Assembly: GCA_029204225.1 (NCBI GenBank)
Contig: CM055103.1
Coordinates: forward strand, 56,129,078 to 56,193,077
Direction of reading: 5' to 3'
Length of the DNA: 64,000 nt
DNA from: Diphasiastrum complanatum
Taxonomy: Eukaryota > Streptophyta > Lycopodiopsida > Lycopodiales > Lycopodiaceae
This document shows positions 21,048 through 32,407 of the stretch, in pieces (position 1 is the stretch's first letter; each line of letters opens with the position of its first letter). The position numbers and the translations under genes are program-made. The notes under the pieces were generated by a model. It did not search any database. It saw only the letters and a list, made by a program, of their open reading frames with translations, and had not been told where the DNA came from.

Positions 21048-23385
21048 GTATCTGTGCAAAAGAAATACATTCAAAAACTCATAAGTTTGATAAAGAAGGT
21101 TTGGTACTTGTCCAAACTTCGAATGGTGTTTTGTCTGAGAGGCCTTTAGTAGGACATCTATTCTGAATATAGGTTGCTGTTGAAACAGCTTCCCCCCAAA
21201 AGGACTTCAGAAGTGTTGCATGTAATAACATGCACTTTGCTGATTCGACTAAGGTTCTATTCTTTCTCTCATCAAGACCATTTGATATATTGAGGATAAT
21301 AAGCGCGAAAGCTTTACCGTCCTTCAATTCTCACTTTGAGTTGTCATCTTTAGGTTTTACTTCTATACTTGTGACAACATCCCATATTTCATTGGCGATT
21401 AACAAAGTTTTCATCTTAAATTTTCACAGATAATAATTGGACCCATTCAGCTTGTTTGCGATGAGACCGGATTTACTATCAAAATCCATCTAGAACTTAG
21501 TCTGGAAACCAATTCTCTGATACTGAAAGGTTGGAAAGAATTGAAGATTTTGATATCAATTTGATATCGTGAAATATATCAACTATTAGAGATTTCGCTC
21601 TGATATCATGTAGGAATCAGATAAAGAAGTAGTAAAATAGCTCTGATACCATGTCGAAAATAGGTTAGATAATTGTAGCGGAAACTTCCTACTTCCAGTG
21701 CATGACTACGCCTATCAAAACTCAATAAAGTGGGAATCACGTTCAATCTTTAGCAACTAACTTTGAAATTGCTAGATACTAAGTGATTACGTAGCCAAAC
21801 ATGAAGCATTGAATTCTCAAACAATTTCTATCAGTTACAAAAAAAATACAGAGATGTAGGCATTCTAACATATACTCAACGCAATAAAGGATAGTATTGA
21901 TTTAGAAAAACAAATCAGATGCTAATGAGCGCAAAACAATAGCGGATAGAAACTGCGCACTCTAAGTTGTCTCAAAGTAACTGAGGATAAGTCTGATAAT
22001 AAGTAACTATGCTGATAAGCAATAGCGCAATAACAACTCTCTAATATAACTCTAAAGACTGAGCTAGAATGCTCAAGAGAGTTCAAGCTTGAAAGCTTGA
22101 TAGAGAGCTAACAAAAATACTTGTTGATTGATCTCTTGGATCATTTTTTTAACTTGCTTGCTTGAAACTGTATGAACATAAACAACTATTTATACTAAAA
22201 ATTAGGTTGTCAATTGTGATTCGAGTTGGCTGGGATTTGTTGGCATCCATCTGGTTTCTTGTCATTGATTGCTGATAAGCGATGAAATTGGCCGTAAACG
22301 TAATCTGCATAAATGAACCAAAACTGCAGTTTTGTAGAAATGAACTAAAACAACCACAGGCAACATTGTCGCAAAACTGTGACAGTGTCAAGATTTTGTG
22401 AAATAGGAGATAGTGCCTTTAAATCTCATTTAGGGCTGCCCTACACTTTGCTAGAGTCATTTCCTTAGCATTGAGGCTCTTTGGAAAAAGCAAAAATGCG
22501 ACATTCTGTATGGTAAAAATGCGACTCTGCATATTTACACGAGAATCCTGACAGGCGATAGCTTTGCAAAAAGCAAAAAGCCGAAGTGAGAGAGAGATGC
22601 GACACTGTGGTAAAACTCTGTGTATTTCTACAAACTGTGTAAAAACACTTGTAAAAGACTGTAAAAAGACATGGAAAAATCCGCAAAACTGGATAAACAA
22701 CGAATGAAGATTAAAACCGATTAGTCGATTAGGAAGAAGGAGAATAATCCAACACAATCCTTAAAACTCAAAGACTTCCAAGTCGTAAATAAGGTCCTCT
22801 TATACCAAGACAAAGCCTTTAAACAAAAACTAAAATTTTCTGGCCAAGGATCTTATGTAATCCAAAAGTTTCTTGCCTCTGCTTACGTACAACTTCAAAC
22901 CCTACAAGGCAATACTTTAGACACTGTGGTCAATGGAAGCAGACTTCAAAAGTACAACGAACCATGTTTTTATCTTGATATGTACTAGGTTTTGTTTATT
23001 CCCTAAATTTTATTACTTATTTTTGTTTACTACCTGCTTGACATTTTGATGGATTTTTCGATATGTTTCTTATTTAGAACATCAAGATATCCACAGATCA
23101 ATACTACAATCAGACTTTTTCTATCCAACCACAAGATTCATTTTTTTAATGAAGTTTTGATGCACAATCATACCATATAGAATTCGCTCACATCCATTTT
23201 TATTGTCGATGATTTATTTATTACTTCCACGAATTCTAGCTCAGTATCAAACTTTTCAAAAATAGAAAAAATCATTTTTTGCATCAAATCCTCACTGACA
23301 AAATTTATAGATAATTCGTTGAGTCTCAAAATTACTTTCACGATTTTTCTGTCATCTCCACAAATTTTGATTGTTCTATCATCTC
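21048..23385 (-). mobile_element. Copia deletion derivative, copy 1 (LTR, primer site, gag fused to integrase tail)
   Basis: Reading the - strand: an LTR from about 23,385 or less to 21,652 (inner end ..CA, shown as TGTCGAAAATAGG on +), the primer site GCTCTGATACCA (21,640-21,651, reverse of TGGTATCAGAGC), then a gag start, and an open frame at 21,327-21,079 in which gag (KAFALIILNISNGL) runs directly into integrase tail (ERKNRTLVESAKCMLLHATL). The integrase core is missing. The fragment stops at about 21,048. It is closely similar to 25,205-27,525. The true outer LTR border is unclear because similarity between the copies extends to 23,385. Confidence 0.75.
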
Positions 23386-23389
23386 ACTA

Positions 23390-23705
23390 CACAAGAACCC
23401 TCATTAGACCTAGCTACCATTAGATTAACTGCCAACATCGACACCGACTAGTCCTCCATCATCGACTATTCGACAGACACCGATCATCATCATACTCCAA
23501 CACCAACTAATCATTGGGTACTTCCGACTAGTCGTCAGACACATCCGACTAGTCACTTCACTGACTAAGTCACGTACAATTCAAATAGTAGGCTCAAAGA
23601 TTTGGAGGCTCAACAGTACCTTCATCATGTCCAGACAAGATCTCTAACGGAACCAAATATTGTCCAAAGGTGACTGCTAACAGCACGTAGTGCCTTAAGC
23701 CTATT
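23390..23705. repeat. Inverted copy of 17,135-17,460
   Basis: It starts ACACAAGAACCCTCATTAGACC and ends GCACGTAGTGCCTTAAG. It carries the same CGACTAGTC microrepeats as its partner but no transposon A terminus, so it represents the unoccupied form of the site into which A1 is inserted. Confidence 0.75.
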
Positions 23706-24150
23706 TGTAAAGTACAGACCAAGGATTCTTTTAATTAGTCATCCATGTGTATAAATCCAGTGACTTATCAGTTGCTTGGTTAGATGTTTAATCAATAACT
23801 TGATCAAAAATCCAGAGCATGATTATATGTTCTTTCTCTCTGTTACCATAGAGTATTGTTTCAGAAAGAATGTGACTCTGTTTGCATTCAGACTTGTATT
23901 TCTTCACGATTGAATAATCAATGTTCCAATAATCTAGGTCGTGCATGTTGTGTTGGATGCTCACTTTAGTTCTATGTTCTGATTGATTCTTGCTTGCAGA
24001 AAAATATTTGTAGATTAAATTGCTTCATGTGAATGTTAGTCTGTGTTGACTATAATGCTCTAAGTTATGCACTAAAACGCTTTCGCAAAGCTAAAGTTGT
24101 ATATCACTCTACTTCGTGTATGGCTATAGAATCGATTGCGTCGATCCATT
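23706..24150. other. Unassigned spacer
   Basis: No coding sequence, terminus or repeat recognised. Confidence 0.3.
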
Positions 24151-25835
24151 GACATCAAAACTGTAATCAAGTAGGGCGGTCTTTGAATAGACATAGTTTT
24201 CAAGCACCAAGGGATACTCGCCCCTGTCGCAACATATGTATTGACATCCATATCTTACCATAATCATCTCATCTCCAGCTTGAAAAAAATCATGTCAATT
24301 GCGTTGAAATTGCCAGTTTTTTATGAGAATATTTTCATTGTTTTGTATCCTTTGGTTCATTGCTTCAAGCCATAAAGTGTCTTATGGAGTTTGCACACAT
24401 GTCGACGTTTACCATCAATAATATAACCTTCGAGTTGCACCATGTAAATATCTTCTTCGATAACTCCATTGAGATATGTTGTCTGTACATCCATTTGCGA
24501 CAAATGATAGCAAAAGTCGAATAGAAGAATCTTTGACTACTGGACTGAAAGTTTCAATGTAATCGACGATGTATACCTGAGAAATCTTCTGACAATAAGT
24601 CGTGCCTTTCTTCTGTTGATGCTTTCATCTACGTTGTACTTGACTTTGAAAATCCATTTGCAATCAACCACGTTTCTACTAGTAGGTAACTCGACAATCG
24701 TCCATGTCTGGTTCTTGATAAGAGATGAATACTCTTTATCCATAGCTTCTTTCCAGAGATCAGAATCAGCTGACTGAGTGCCTCTTTGACAGACATCGAT
24801 TCCTGAACAAGGTAGGTTGCAGACTCATCGATATACTGGTTGGGTAGTCTGCTAGTTCTTGAAGATCTTCTGGGTAATAGAGGAAGTTGATCGTTTCTAT
24901 CATACTGTAATTGTTGAACTGCAACATCATCATCTTCTGACCCGTCGTTGATTTGTGGTTTGTTGGAAGTAGAAGAGCTTGGACCTTCAATATGAATAGT
25001 CACCTACGGAACTACAAAGTTCAAAGCATCAGGAGAATCTGACAAGTCGGCTACATGGGAACTGCCCTTTCCTTTGAGGTCTTGAAACTGACCTTCGATG
25101 AAGATCACATCCCGACTAGTGAATATCTTCGACTCGATGGGATCGAACAACTTGTAGGCTTGATCTGAAGTAGTGTAGCTGATGAAAGACATTTGATACT
25201 CTGGAAGAGGTATCTGTGCAAAAGCAGTACATCCAAAAACTCGTAAGCTTGATAAAGAAGGTTTGGTACCTATCCAAACTTCGAATGGTGTTTTGTCTGA
25301 GAGGCCTTTAGTAGGACATTTGTTCTGAATATAGGTTGCTATTGAAACAGCTTCAGCCCAAAAGGACTTCAAAAGTGTCACATGTAATAACATGTACTTT
25401 GCTGATTCGACTAAGGTTTTGTTCTTTCTTTCAGCAAGACCATTTGATATATTGAGGATAATAAGTGCGAAAGCTTTACTGTCCTTCGATTTCCACTTTG
25501 AGTCGTCATCTTCAGGTTTTACTTCTGTACTTGTGACAACATCCCATAATTCACTGGCGATTAGCAAGGTTTTCATCTTAAATTTCCACAAATAATAATT
25601 GGATCCATTCAACATGTCTGTGATGAGACCGGCTTTACTTTGAAAATCCGTCTGGAACTTAGTCTGTCGATTGTATTGATGACGCTAAGATGTAGTAATC
25701 CCAACAATAGGAAACCAATTCTCCGATATTGAAAGGTTGAAAATAACTGAAGATTTTGATATCAATTTAATATCATGAAATATATCAAGTATTAGAAATT
25801 TTGCTCTGATATCATGTAGGAATCACATAAAGAAG
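24150..25835 (-). pseudogene. Copia deletion derivative, copy 2, coding part (gag-integrase tail-RT start)
   Basis: On the - strand from 25,615: MLNGSNYYLWKFKMKTLLIA (gag), ALIILNISNGLAERKNKTL (the same gag-to-integrase deletion join as copy 1), SFWAEAVSIATYIQNKCPTK, TPFEVWIGTKPSL, LRVFGCTAF, then a stop, the acidic pre-RT spacer (RRSSRTSRLPNQYI), and RT start (24,743-24,560: TWTIVELPTSRNVVDCKWIF, KVKYNVDESINRRKARLI). With frameshifts it continues to DVQTTYLNGVIEEDIYM and HVCKLHKTLYGLKQ at about 24,365. The RT catalytic YVDD part is lost where the sequence joins the segment shared with 10,817-11,025. Confidence 0.8.
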
Positions 25836-25845
25836 TAGTGAAATA

Positions 25846-27525
25846 GCTCTGATACCATGTTGGAAATAGGTTAGATAATCGTAGCGGAAACTTTCTACTT
25901 CCAGTGCATGACTACGCCTATCAAAATTGAACAAAGCAATAGTGATGGGAATCACGTTCAATCTTTAGCAACTAACTTTGAAATTGCTAGATACTAAGTG
26001 ATTACGTAGCCAAACATGAAGTATTGAATTCTCAAACAATTTCTATCAATTACAAAGAAAATACAAAGATGCATGCATTCTGACATATACTCAATGCAAT
26101 AAAGGATAGCATTGATTCAGAAAAACAAATCAGATGCTAATGAGCGCAAAACAATAGCGGATAGAAATCGTGCAATCTAAGTTGTCTCTAAGTAACTGAG
26201 GATAAGTCTGATAATAAGCAACTATGCTGATAAGAATAGCGCAATAACAACTCTCTAATATAACTCTAAAAGACTGAGCTAGAATGCTCAAGAGAGTTCA
26301 AGCTTGAAAGCTTGATAGAGAGCTAACAACAATACTTGTTGATTGATCTCTTGGATCATTTTTAAACTTGCTTGCTTGAAACTGTATGAATATGAACAGC
26401 TATTTATACTAAGAAATTAGATTTTCAATTGCGATTCGAGTTGGCTGGTATCCTTTGGCATCCATCCGATTCCTTGACATTGATTGCTGATAAGTGGTAA
26501 AATTGGTCGTAAACGTTCTGTCTTCATAAATGAACCAAACAGTGTCGAGATTTTGTGAAAAAGGAGATAGTGCCTTTAAATCTCATCTAGGGTTGCCCTA
26601 CACTTTTCCAGAGTCATTTTCTTAGCATTGAGGCTCTTTGGAAAAAGCAAAAATGCGACATTCTGTCTGGTAAAAATGCGACTCTGCATATTTACACGAG
26701 ATTCCTGACAGGCAATAGCTTTGCAAAAAGCGAAAAACCAAAGTGAGAGAGAGATGCAACACTATGGTAAAACTCTGTGTATTTCTACAGACTGTGTAAA
26801 AACACTTGTAAAAGAGTGTAAAAAGACATAGGAAAATCCACAGAACTGGATAAACAACGGATGAAGATTAAAATCGATTAGTCGATTAGCAAGAAGGAGA
26901 ATGATCCAACACAATCCTTAAAACTCAAAGAGTTTCAAGTCGTAAATAAGGTCCTCTTATACCAAGACAAAGCCTTTAAACAAAAACTAAAATTTTCTGG
27001 CCAAGGATCTTATGTAATCCAAAAGTTTCTTGCCTCTGCTTACGTACAACTTCAAAACCTACAAGGCGATACTTTAGACACTATGGTCAATGGAAGCAGA
27101 CTCCGAAAGTACAATGAACCATGTTTTTATCTTGATATGTACTAGGTTTTGTTTATTCCCTGAATTTTGTTATTTATTTCTGTTTACTGTCTGCTTGACA
27201 TTTTGATGAATTTTTCGATATGTTTCTTATATAGAACATCAAGATATCCTCAGATCAATACTATAGTCGGTCTTTTTCTATCCAACCACAAGATTCTTTT
27301 TTTTTTTGATGTTTTGATGCACAATCATACCATATAGAATTCGCTCACATCCATTTTTATTGTCGATGATTCATTTATTACCTCCACAAATTCTAGTTTA
27401 GAATCAAACTTTCCAAAATAGAAAAAATCATTTTTTGCATCATATCTTCACTAACGAAATTTATAGATAATTTGCTGAGTCTCAAAATTACTTTCACAAT
27501 TTTTCTATTATATCCACGAATTTTG
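25846..27525 (-). mobile_element. Primer site and left LTR of Copia deletion derivative, copy 2
   Basis: GCTCTGATACCA at 25,846-25,857 is the reverse-strand primer site. The LTR starts at 25,858 (TGTTGGAAATAGG on +). Strong similarity to 21,652-23,385 runs to about 27,525, so LTR plus shared flank is up to 1.67 kb. No coding sequence was recognised within it. Confidence 0.65.
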
Positions 27526-27529
27526 ATCA

Positions 27530-28289
27530 GACCAATTTTTGTAATGTCAGCCAATTTTACTCATTTTGTACAAAACAAACCACTTACAAGAACTCGTCGG
27601 ACCTCAGAACATTGCCTTGAAATTTGTGAACCTCACTAGAAAATCGTGGGCACTGAGGACGATTTTTGGTAGAAGTTACGATTTGCTATCAAAAAAAATT
27701 TCTATATGTAGGCCTCAACCATCCTCTCCACGAGTTCATTCTAGATTTCTGCTCAAGAGTTCATGTTGAAATTTTCTTCCTTGATACGCACCTCATTGAG
27801 TGTTGCGTTCAAAATTCTCTCTACGTGTATATTTCTATCTCTGATCCAATACATATATCATGCTGGATTAGATTACAAGACTGATTAGCTAAGTTTAAGC
27901 TAAACATCCGTTTAAGTACGTTTCTGTTAACATTGCATGGTGGCGGTGGATCATAATAGTTTAAAAAATTTCATGTCCAAGTTGTTGAGGTCTGATAGTT
28001 CTTCCATGCTTGATAGTTCGTCCTCACCCTGGCTTCTATATGGATACTCTGAAGTGTCAGCCTGACCCAAAGTGTCGGCCCTCTGAGTATGTGCTGAAAA
28101 ACCCAAAAAAGCCGAAGGTTGGCTAAAACAAAGTCCTGGGTCATTTTAGATCTATTATCGCCTTTTTACCAAAAACACGAACTATGCAAAAAACAATTCA
28201 AATATGTAGACTGTGCACAACCAAGTTAAAATATGCAACAGTCTAAAAAGACAAGAAAAAATACTAAAGTTTAAAAAAAAGAAACTTAA
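27530..28289. other. Unassigned, probably 3' untranslated/LTR sequence of a Copia element
   Basis: It lies immediately 3' (- strand) of the Copia RNase H end at 28,290. No coding content or defined LTR border was seen. Confidence 0.35.
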
Positions 28290-28429
28290 TGTTTCTTCAG
28301 CTCACTCTTAAAGCGTGTATTTTCCTGATTTCCAAGCTGGCTCTCTGCCTTTTGAACATTGTCTTGTCCAATGCCTTTGTAAAGATATTAGCTACCATCT
28401 GTTTTGTCGATATGAAGATGGTCTTCAGT
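28290..28429 (-). pseudogene. Copia RNase H C-terminal tail
   Basis: The - strand reads FISTKQMVANIFTKALDKTM...KRQRASLEIRK, the standard end of Copia pol (xxLADIFTKxL...F..LR..LG). The fragment is cut at 28,430, where transposon A2 sequence begins within its transposase gene. Confidence 0.8.
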
Positions 28430-29337
28430 AACTGGAAGTCTGTGCTGCCTATCCCCTTGAAAAATGTGCATGTTTGCACTCTTCATGCATAAGTTAGATT
28501 AATAGAAAAGATCATTTATCTTCATATAGCTTTTGCTTGGAATACTAAGCAAGCATCATTAGCAAAGGAAGCTATCTCTCGATTAGAAGATGTTTTATCA
28601 AAAGTAGGACTCCATAAGGGACATGTCAAAATTCAAAAAGATGAAAAGCTTCTAGGAAAGAATGGGAACATGCCAACTAAGCCAAGCATAGGAGGAACAA
28701 AAGCACGTCATTTCCTATCAAATCATACTGGTAACGCTTCTAATATTCAACACTCAGTCTGGACAGATATTATTGCTGCCACTCAGGACTTCGAGAAAGA
28801 CGACAAAACCAGAGTACTAAAGGTTGATGTATGAAAAAAACTTGATAGTATGATTGCTATTTTAAGAAAAGAAAAATACTCTGATATTGATAAGAAAGCT
28901 GTCCAAATGACTTGTGTCGAGTTTGTTAATGCAGTATCAAAAGCATGAGAAGAAGATCACATCACTCATTACATAGTTAGTATAAATTCTTCAAGATGCT
29001 TTCAATTTTTCATATATATTTAGATCTAAACATAAGACTAACATTATGATTTTGAGATATGCAGCACATACTAAGAGATCATACAACATTTTTTGCAAAC
29101 ACATATGGAAGCTTGAGTGTATGGTCATCATAAGGGATGGAGAAGTCGCACTGGCAAGCACGAGCAGCATTTTATTGAAATACACAACATGGAGGAACCA
29201 ATGAAAAACGAAACTACATGTGTCAATTGTTTCAATGGTTCTACCGCAGAGTTCAGATTAGACATATAACAAACTCCACACAATACAGCAAGTTCAGAAA
29301 AGCATGCAAGTTCATACAGGAAGAGAAAATTAGATGA
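28430..29337 (+). pseudogene. Transposase, C-terminal half, copy A2
   Basis: It starts within NWKSVLPIPLKNVHVCTLHA, followed by a TAA shared with A3, then VRLIEKII, SRLEDVLSKVGLHKGHVK, KPSIGGTKARHFLSNHTG and DHITHY. An intron follows, then HILRDHTTFFANTYGSLSVW, SS-stop-GMEKSHWQAR and FQWFYRRVQIR, with the stop at 29,337. A TGA replaces Trp in KVDVWKK, and a TAA replaces Gln next to the catalytic-like Glu block. The N-terminal half including the first Asp and CxxC is missing. Confidence 0.7.
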
Positions 29338-29471
29338 TTGATGAGTAGAAGATCATCATTGTCATCAAATCATGACATGTTCAGAATTGCTTTGCAAATT
29401 CATTGAACAAGAGAGGAGAAATACTCAATGTAAATGAATTGATTGTATTATAACAAAATACAAAGTGTCCA

Positions 29472-30886
29472 CTATTCATCATCAACTTGTGTGTCGGATT
29501 CTATGGCAGTATTGTCATGAAGAAATTCTCTGCTAGCGTATGCATCTAATAGATGTGCATTATCCTTATTTCCACTAAGCTCAATATAAGTGGAATACAA
29601 TGAATAATGGGAGTTTCTTAAAGGAACATTCCCATCAGTAAAACCTAGAATGTTCAAAACATAAGATCTTTTGACAAAAATGATCTTATTTGTCTTAACA
29701 AATTTATGTCCTCCTAGGTAAAATGATAGAGCTTTAACTACCATTATAAGACTCTCCCCGACTGGGCTCAGCTTGGAATGAGCAATACAGATTTCATTTT
29801 TCAGGAAATGCCTAAGATAGTGGCCTAGTCCACTGTCCCTCTGGAACGAGGATGCGTGTTGTCTGAAACCACCTCATCTCGTAGCAAAATAATCTACTAT
29901 GAAAGCATCCTGCAATAGGAAATATGTTAGCAAAAACACATTCAGTGATTAAAAACATTCTAATGCAAGGAAGTTTAAACACTTACACATTCTTCTTCAT
30001 CAGCAACAACCAGATCAGGATGATCAATATAATGACCACGTACTGAAGTGGAATCATCAGTGAAATGCATTAATGATGGACGAGGGAAGCCCATCTAGGA
30101 TTGAAATGCCGTGAATTCTTCATCGGATGGTCTGCCTTGCCCATCCTCAGCAATATTTGATAAAGGCTTAGTCAGGCATTCTTCACCAGTCATAAGTCTC
30201 TCCTCATTATCAAAATCAATTCCAGCAACAAGGTCATCTGTTTCAAAATCTACAAAGTCGAAGAATTCAAAAATTGTGCCGGATAATAAACATAGAACCT
30301 CAACTAATTCACAATAGTCAAAAAATTTACATAAATCAGCAGTAGTAAAATATACGTCATCATTAATATAGTATACAAACAAATTGAAAAGACATTTAGA
30401 CTCCTCTACAGGGATTGATTCATCAGCAGATGTATTTTGGCCAATAAAAGAATCCTATAGAATATCAGTATTTACATCAATGAAGTCACTTTCCTTATCA
30501 GGGGTGTCGATAAGGAAGTGACTGATATCCTTAATAGCTGACTGAATAGAGGATGATGCCATAGGAAGGTTAGCAATAGAAACTTTCTCATCATCTGGGA
30601 TCTGAACTAACAGAAAAAGTACGAAATCACTCTGATATTCAACCAATCGACATTTCTTGTTGCAATAAGGACACATTGAACTGCTTTTGAAAAGATCAAA
30701 CAATTTGGTGAACATTCTATCTAGTCTATGTCTGAAAGCTAGGAAGAAATGAACAAGATTAGTATAATGCATGTACTGGAGTGAACCTATGGAGAAAACT
30801 GGCTTACTAAGTATATCTTTGAATCTAAATTCAGTAAAAAATGAACTAAGGCCTGAATCTTGTGAAGATCTTGAGGAAGAGGCCAT
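29472..30886 (-). pseudogene. Acidic two-exon protein with possible histone-fold C-terminus, copy A2 (nearly full length)
   Basis: Exon 1 (30,886-29,987) starts MASSSRSSQDSGLSSFFTEF and contains a CxxC pair (MCPYCNKKCRL), an acidic stretch (EFFDFVDFETDDLVAGIDFD) and two in-frame stops. The donor is GTAAGT and the acceptor TTGCAG. Exon 2 (29,909-29,472) reads DYFATR-stop-GGFRQHASSF (CGA to TGA), then GLGHYLRHFLKNEICIAH, SPVGESLIMVVKALSFYLGG, TNKIIFVKRSYVLNILGF and a short acidic tail. Layout and intron match copy B, although the sequences are far apart. The C-terminal 70 residues could form a histone fold partnering the divergently transcribed H3-like protein. That is inference; fold prediction would settle it. 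Confidence 0.5.
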
Positions 30887-31620
30887 GGAACTAACGTAGA
30901 TATCACACTTGTGTGCTAGGGCTAACAATCGAAACAAAAATAACTCTCAAGATCGCGCTCAAGAGAGATATGTACGGCAGGTAGATACTGAATATCGCAC
31001 TTGTGCGCAAGTAGGTATCGTTGCAAACAAATGGACAACAATGCGCGCACAAAAGAGCGGTATGCCATGAATTTTGAGAATAAAAAAGTAAAAAATTAAT
31101 AGAGTTTCATGCCATTTATACTAAATTTTCACACATGTGGTCAACAGTCAATGGACACGTGTCTACTTTTGATTGGACTATAGGCACTGGCACGTGTGAG
31201 GTGAACATGTAAAATGATACCTGTACACGGTGCTCATGTTCATTCGTTTGTTCAACAACACGTGTCTCTCTCGGAATTGCCCGTAAAAATCCCACACGTG
31301 TAAATTGACAGCTTGACACGTGTCACTCTCGCATTTGACCGTACAAGTCCCACACGTGTGACATGACGTTCTTTCGCACATGCAAACCGGGATATAAAAT
31401 CACAAAATTCGATGAATTTTTTTCACTTTTTTTTTCGCTCTGCATATCGCACTTGTGCGCCTCTCTTCTATACTAATCTATCTCTCTGATATTCGGCTCG
31501 CATAGGTCCGATATACCGTACATTTTGTCCGTACATATGGGTCCTCTGCGAAGGCTTTATAATCCTTCCCTGCTCATCCTAGTTGTCACGCACAAGTCCG
31601 ATATCCCATAGTACACTTCC
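30887..31620. promoter_or_regulatory. Divergent promoter with six CACGTG motifs, copy A2
   Basis: It lies between the two start codons (30,886 - and 31,621 +). Outward TATA boxes are TATAAATG (-, 31,113-31,120) and TTTATAAT (+, 31,556-31,562). Between them CACGTG occurs at 31,156, 31,191, 31,259, 31,295, 31,317 and 31,353, mostly as ACACGTGT with TTGAC/TGACA neighbours. CACGTG is the plant G-box, bound by bZIP and bHLH factors. A similar cluster occupies the same position in copy B. The two genes are therefore probably co-expressed. Confidence 0.7.
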
Positions 31621-32093
31621 ATGGATAGGAGAAAGTAGACAAGGAGAGACTTCTTCTCTGCTGGCTCGTCCTCAGCTTCTGTGGTTTCCATTACACCTCC
31701 CGCTAGACCTAGAACGTGCAACTGCAGCAGGTGGCTCTCTGAAATATGTAAGTATCAGAGATTAACCGCACTATTGATTCCCAGAGCTCCATTCTATCGT
31801 GCTATCCGAAATATAACTAGAAATGATCTTGGACAGCTGGTTAGATTCACAGCTAGTGTTCTTCAGTGCCTTCAGGAAGCTGCTAAAGATTATATGAGCC
31901 TTCTTTTTGAAGATTCATTTTTGCTTGCAATTCATTCCAAGAGAGTCAACATAATGCCCAAGAACTTTTAGCTACTGATGAGAATAAGGGAGAGGTTTTG
32001 CAAGTTACATGTATCTCAGCCTACTGCTCCCAGACCTGTTCCTCTAAATAGGACTGATCTTCCTACCAAGCGTCCTAGGAAGCAGGCAGCCCC
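31621..32093 (+). pseudogene. CENH3-like histone H3 fold, copy A2 (truncated before the protease part)
   Basis: It starts at ATG 31,621 (MDRRK, then a CAG-to-TAG stop). TRRDFFSAGSSSASVVSITP precedes the fold: SRWLSEICKYQRLTALLIPR, APFYRAIRNIT, QLVRFTASVLQCLQEAAKDY, LLFEDSFLLAIHSKRVNIMP, KNF, another TAG for Gln, LLMRIRERF. Unlike A1 and A3 the linker Gln is intact (HVSQPTAPRPVPLNR, TKRPRKQAAP). It ends at the A3 terminus. All histone H3 helices are recognisable, and LLIPxAPF..VRNIT and KNF/KDF are CENH3-like. The N-terminal tail has none of the canonical H3 ARTKQTARK marks. Confidence 0.75.
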
Positions 32094-32129
32094 CATTAGA
32101 GGAGTTCTCAATATCAAAAAGACCCTTTA
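32094..32129 (+). repeat. Terminal inverted repeat, protease end of A3
   Basis: CATTAGAGGAGTTCTCAATA... for 36 nt, the exact reverse complement of the A1 end at 17,099-17,134. Confidence 0.85.
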
Positions 32130-32407
32130 TAAAGATACTTTTATTTTGTTTCTGTAGTTTCGACCGTCACAAGGCCCAATCAAAATGCACATACCTTGAA
32201 ATCTATGTAACGTAATTCAAATTAACTAAAAAATAAAAATGCAATATAGAAGACTCTGAAATTTGTATCCGGGCAGCATGGACGTATCCCATTGGTTTCT
32301 TCTTCCTGCCCGACACGTGCTAATATGCCCGACGTCAATACCTCAAGTTAAATTTACTTGATTATGCTGGTTAGTATAATGAAATTTTCTAACTATACTA
32401 GTTACAG

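Larger units (their letters stand above)
28430..32093. mobile_element. Large TIR DNA transposon, copy A2 (both ends lost)
   Basis: Gene order is transposase (+, 3' part only), possible histone-fold gene (-), CENH3-like gene (+). It is the only A copy that keeps the complete divergent promoter and the full first exon of the histone-fold gene. The left end is cut by a Copia tail at 28,430. The right side stops abruptly at 32,093, inside the CENH3-like gene, where the terminal repeat of A3 begins. Confidence 0.8.

Noticed and set aside
21601-25860. Repeated GCTCTGATACCATG as an unknown regulatory motif.
   Set aside because: It is the reverse complement of the initiator Met-tRNA primer-binding site of Copia elements.
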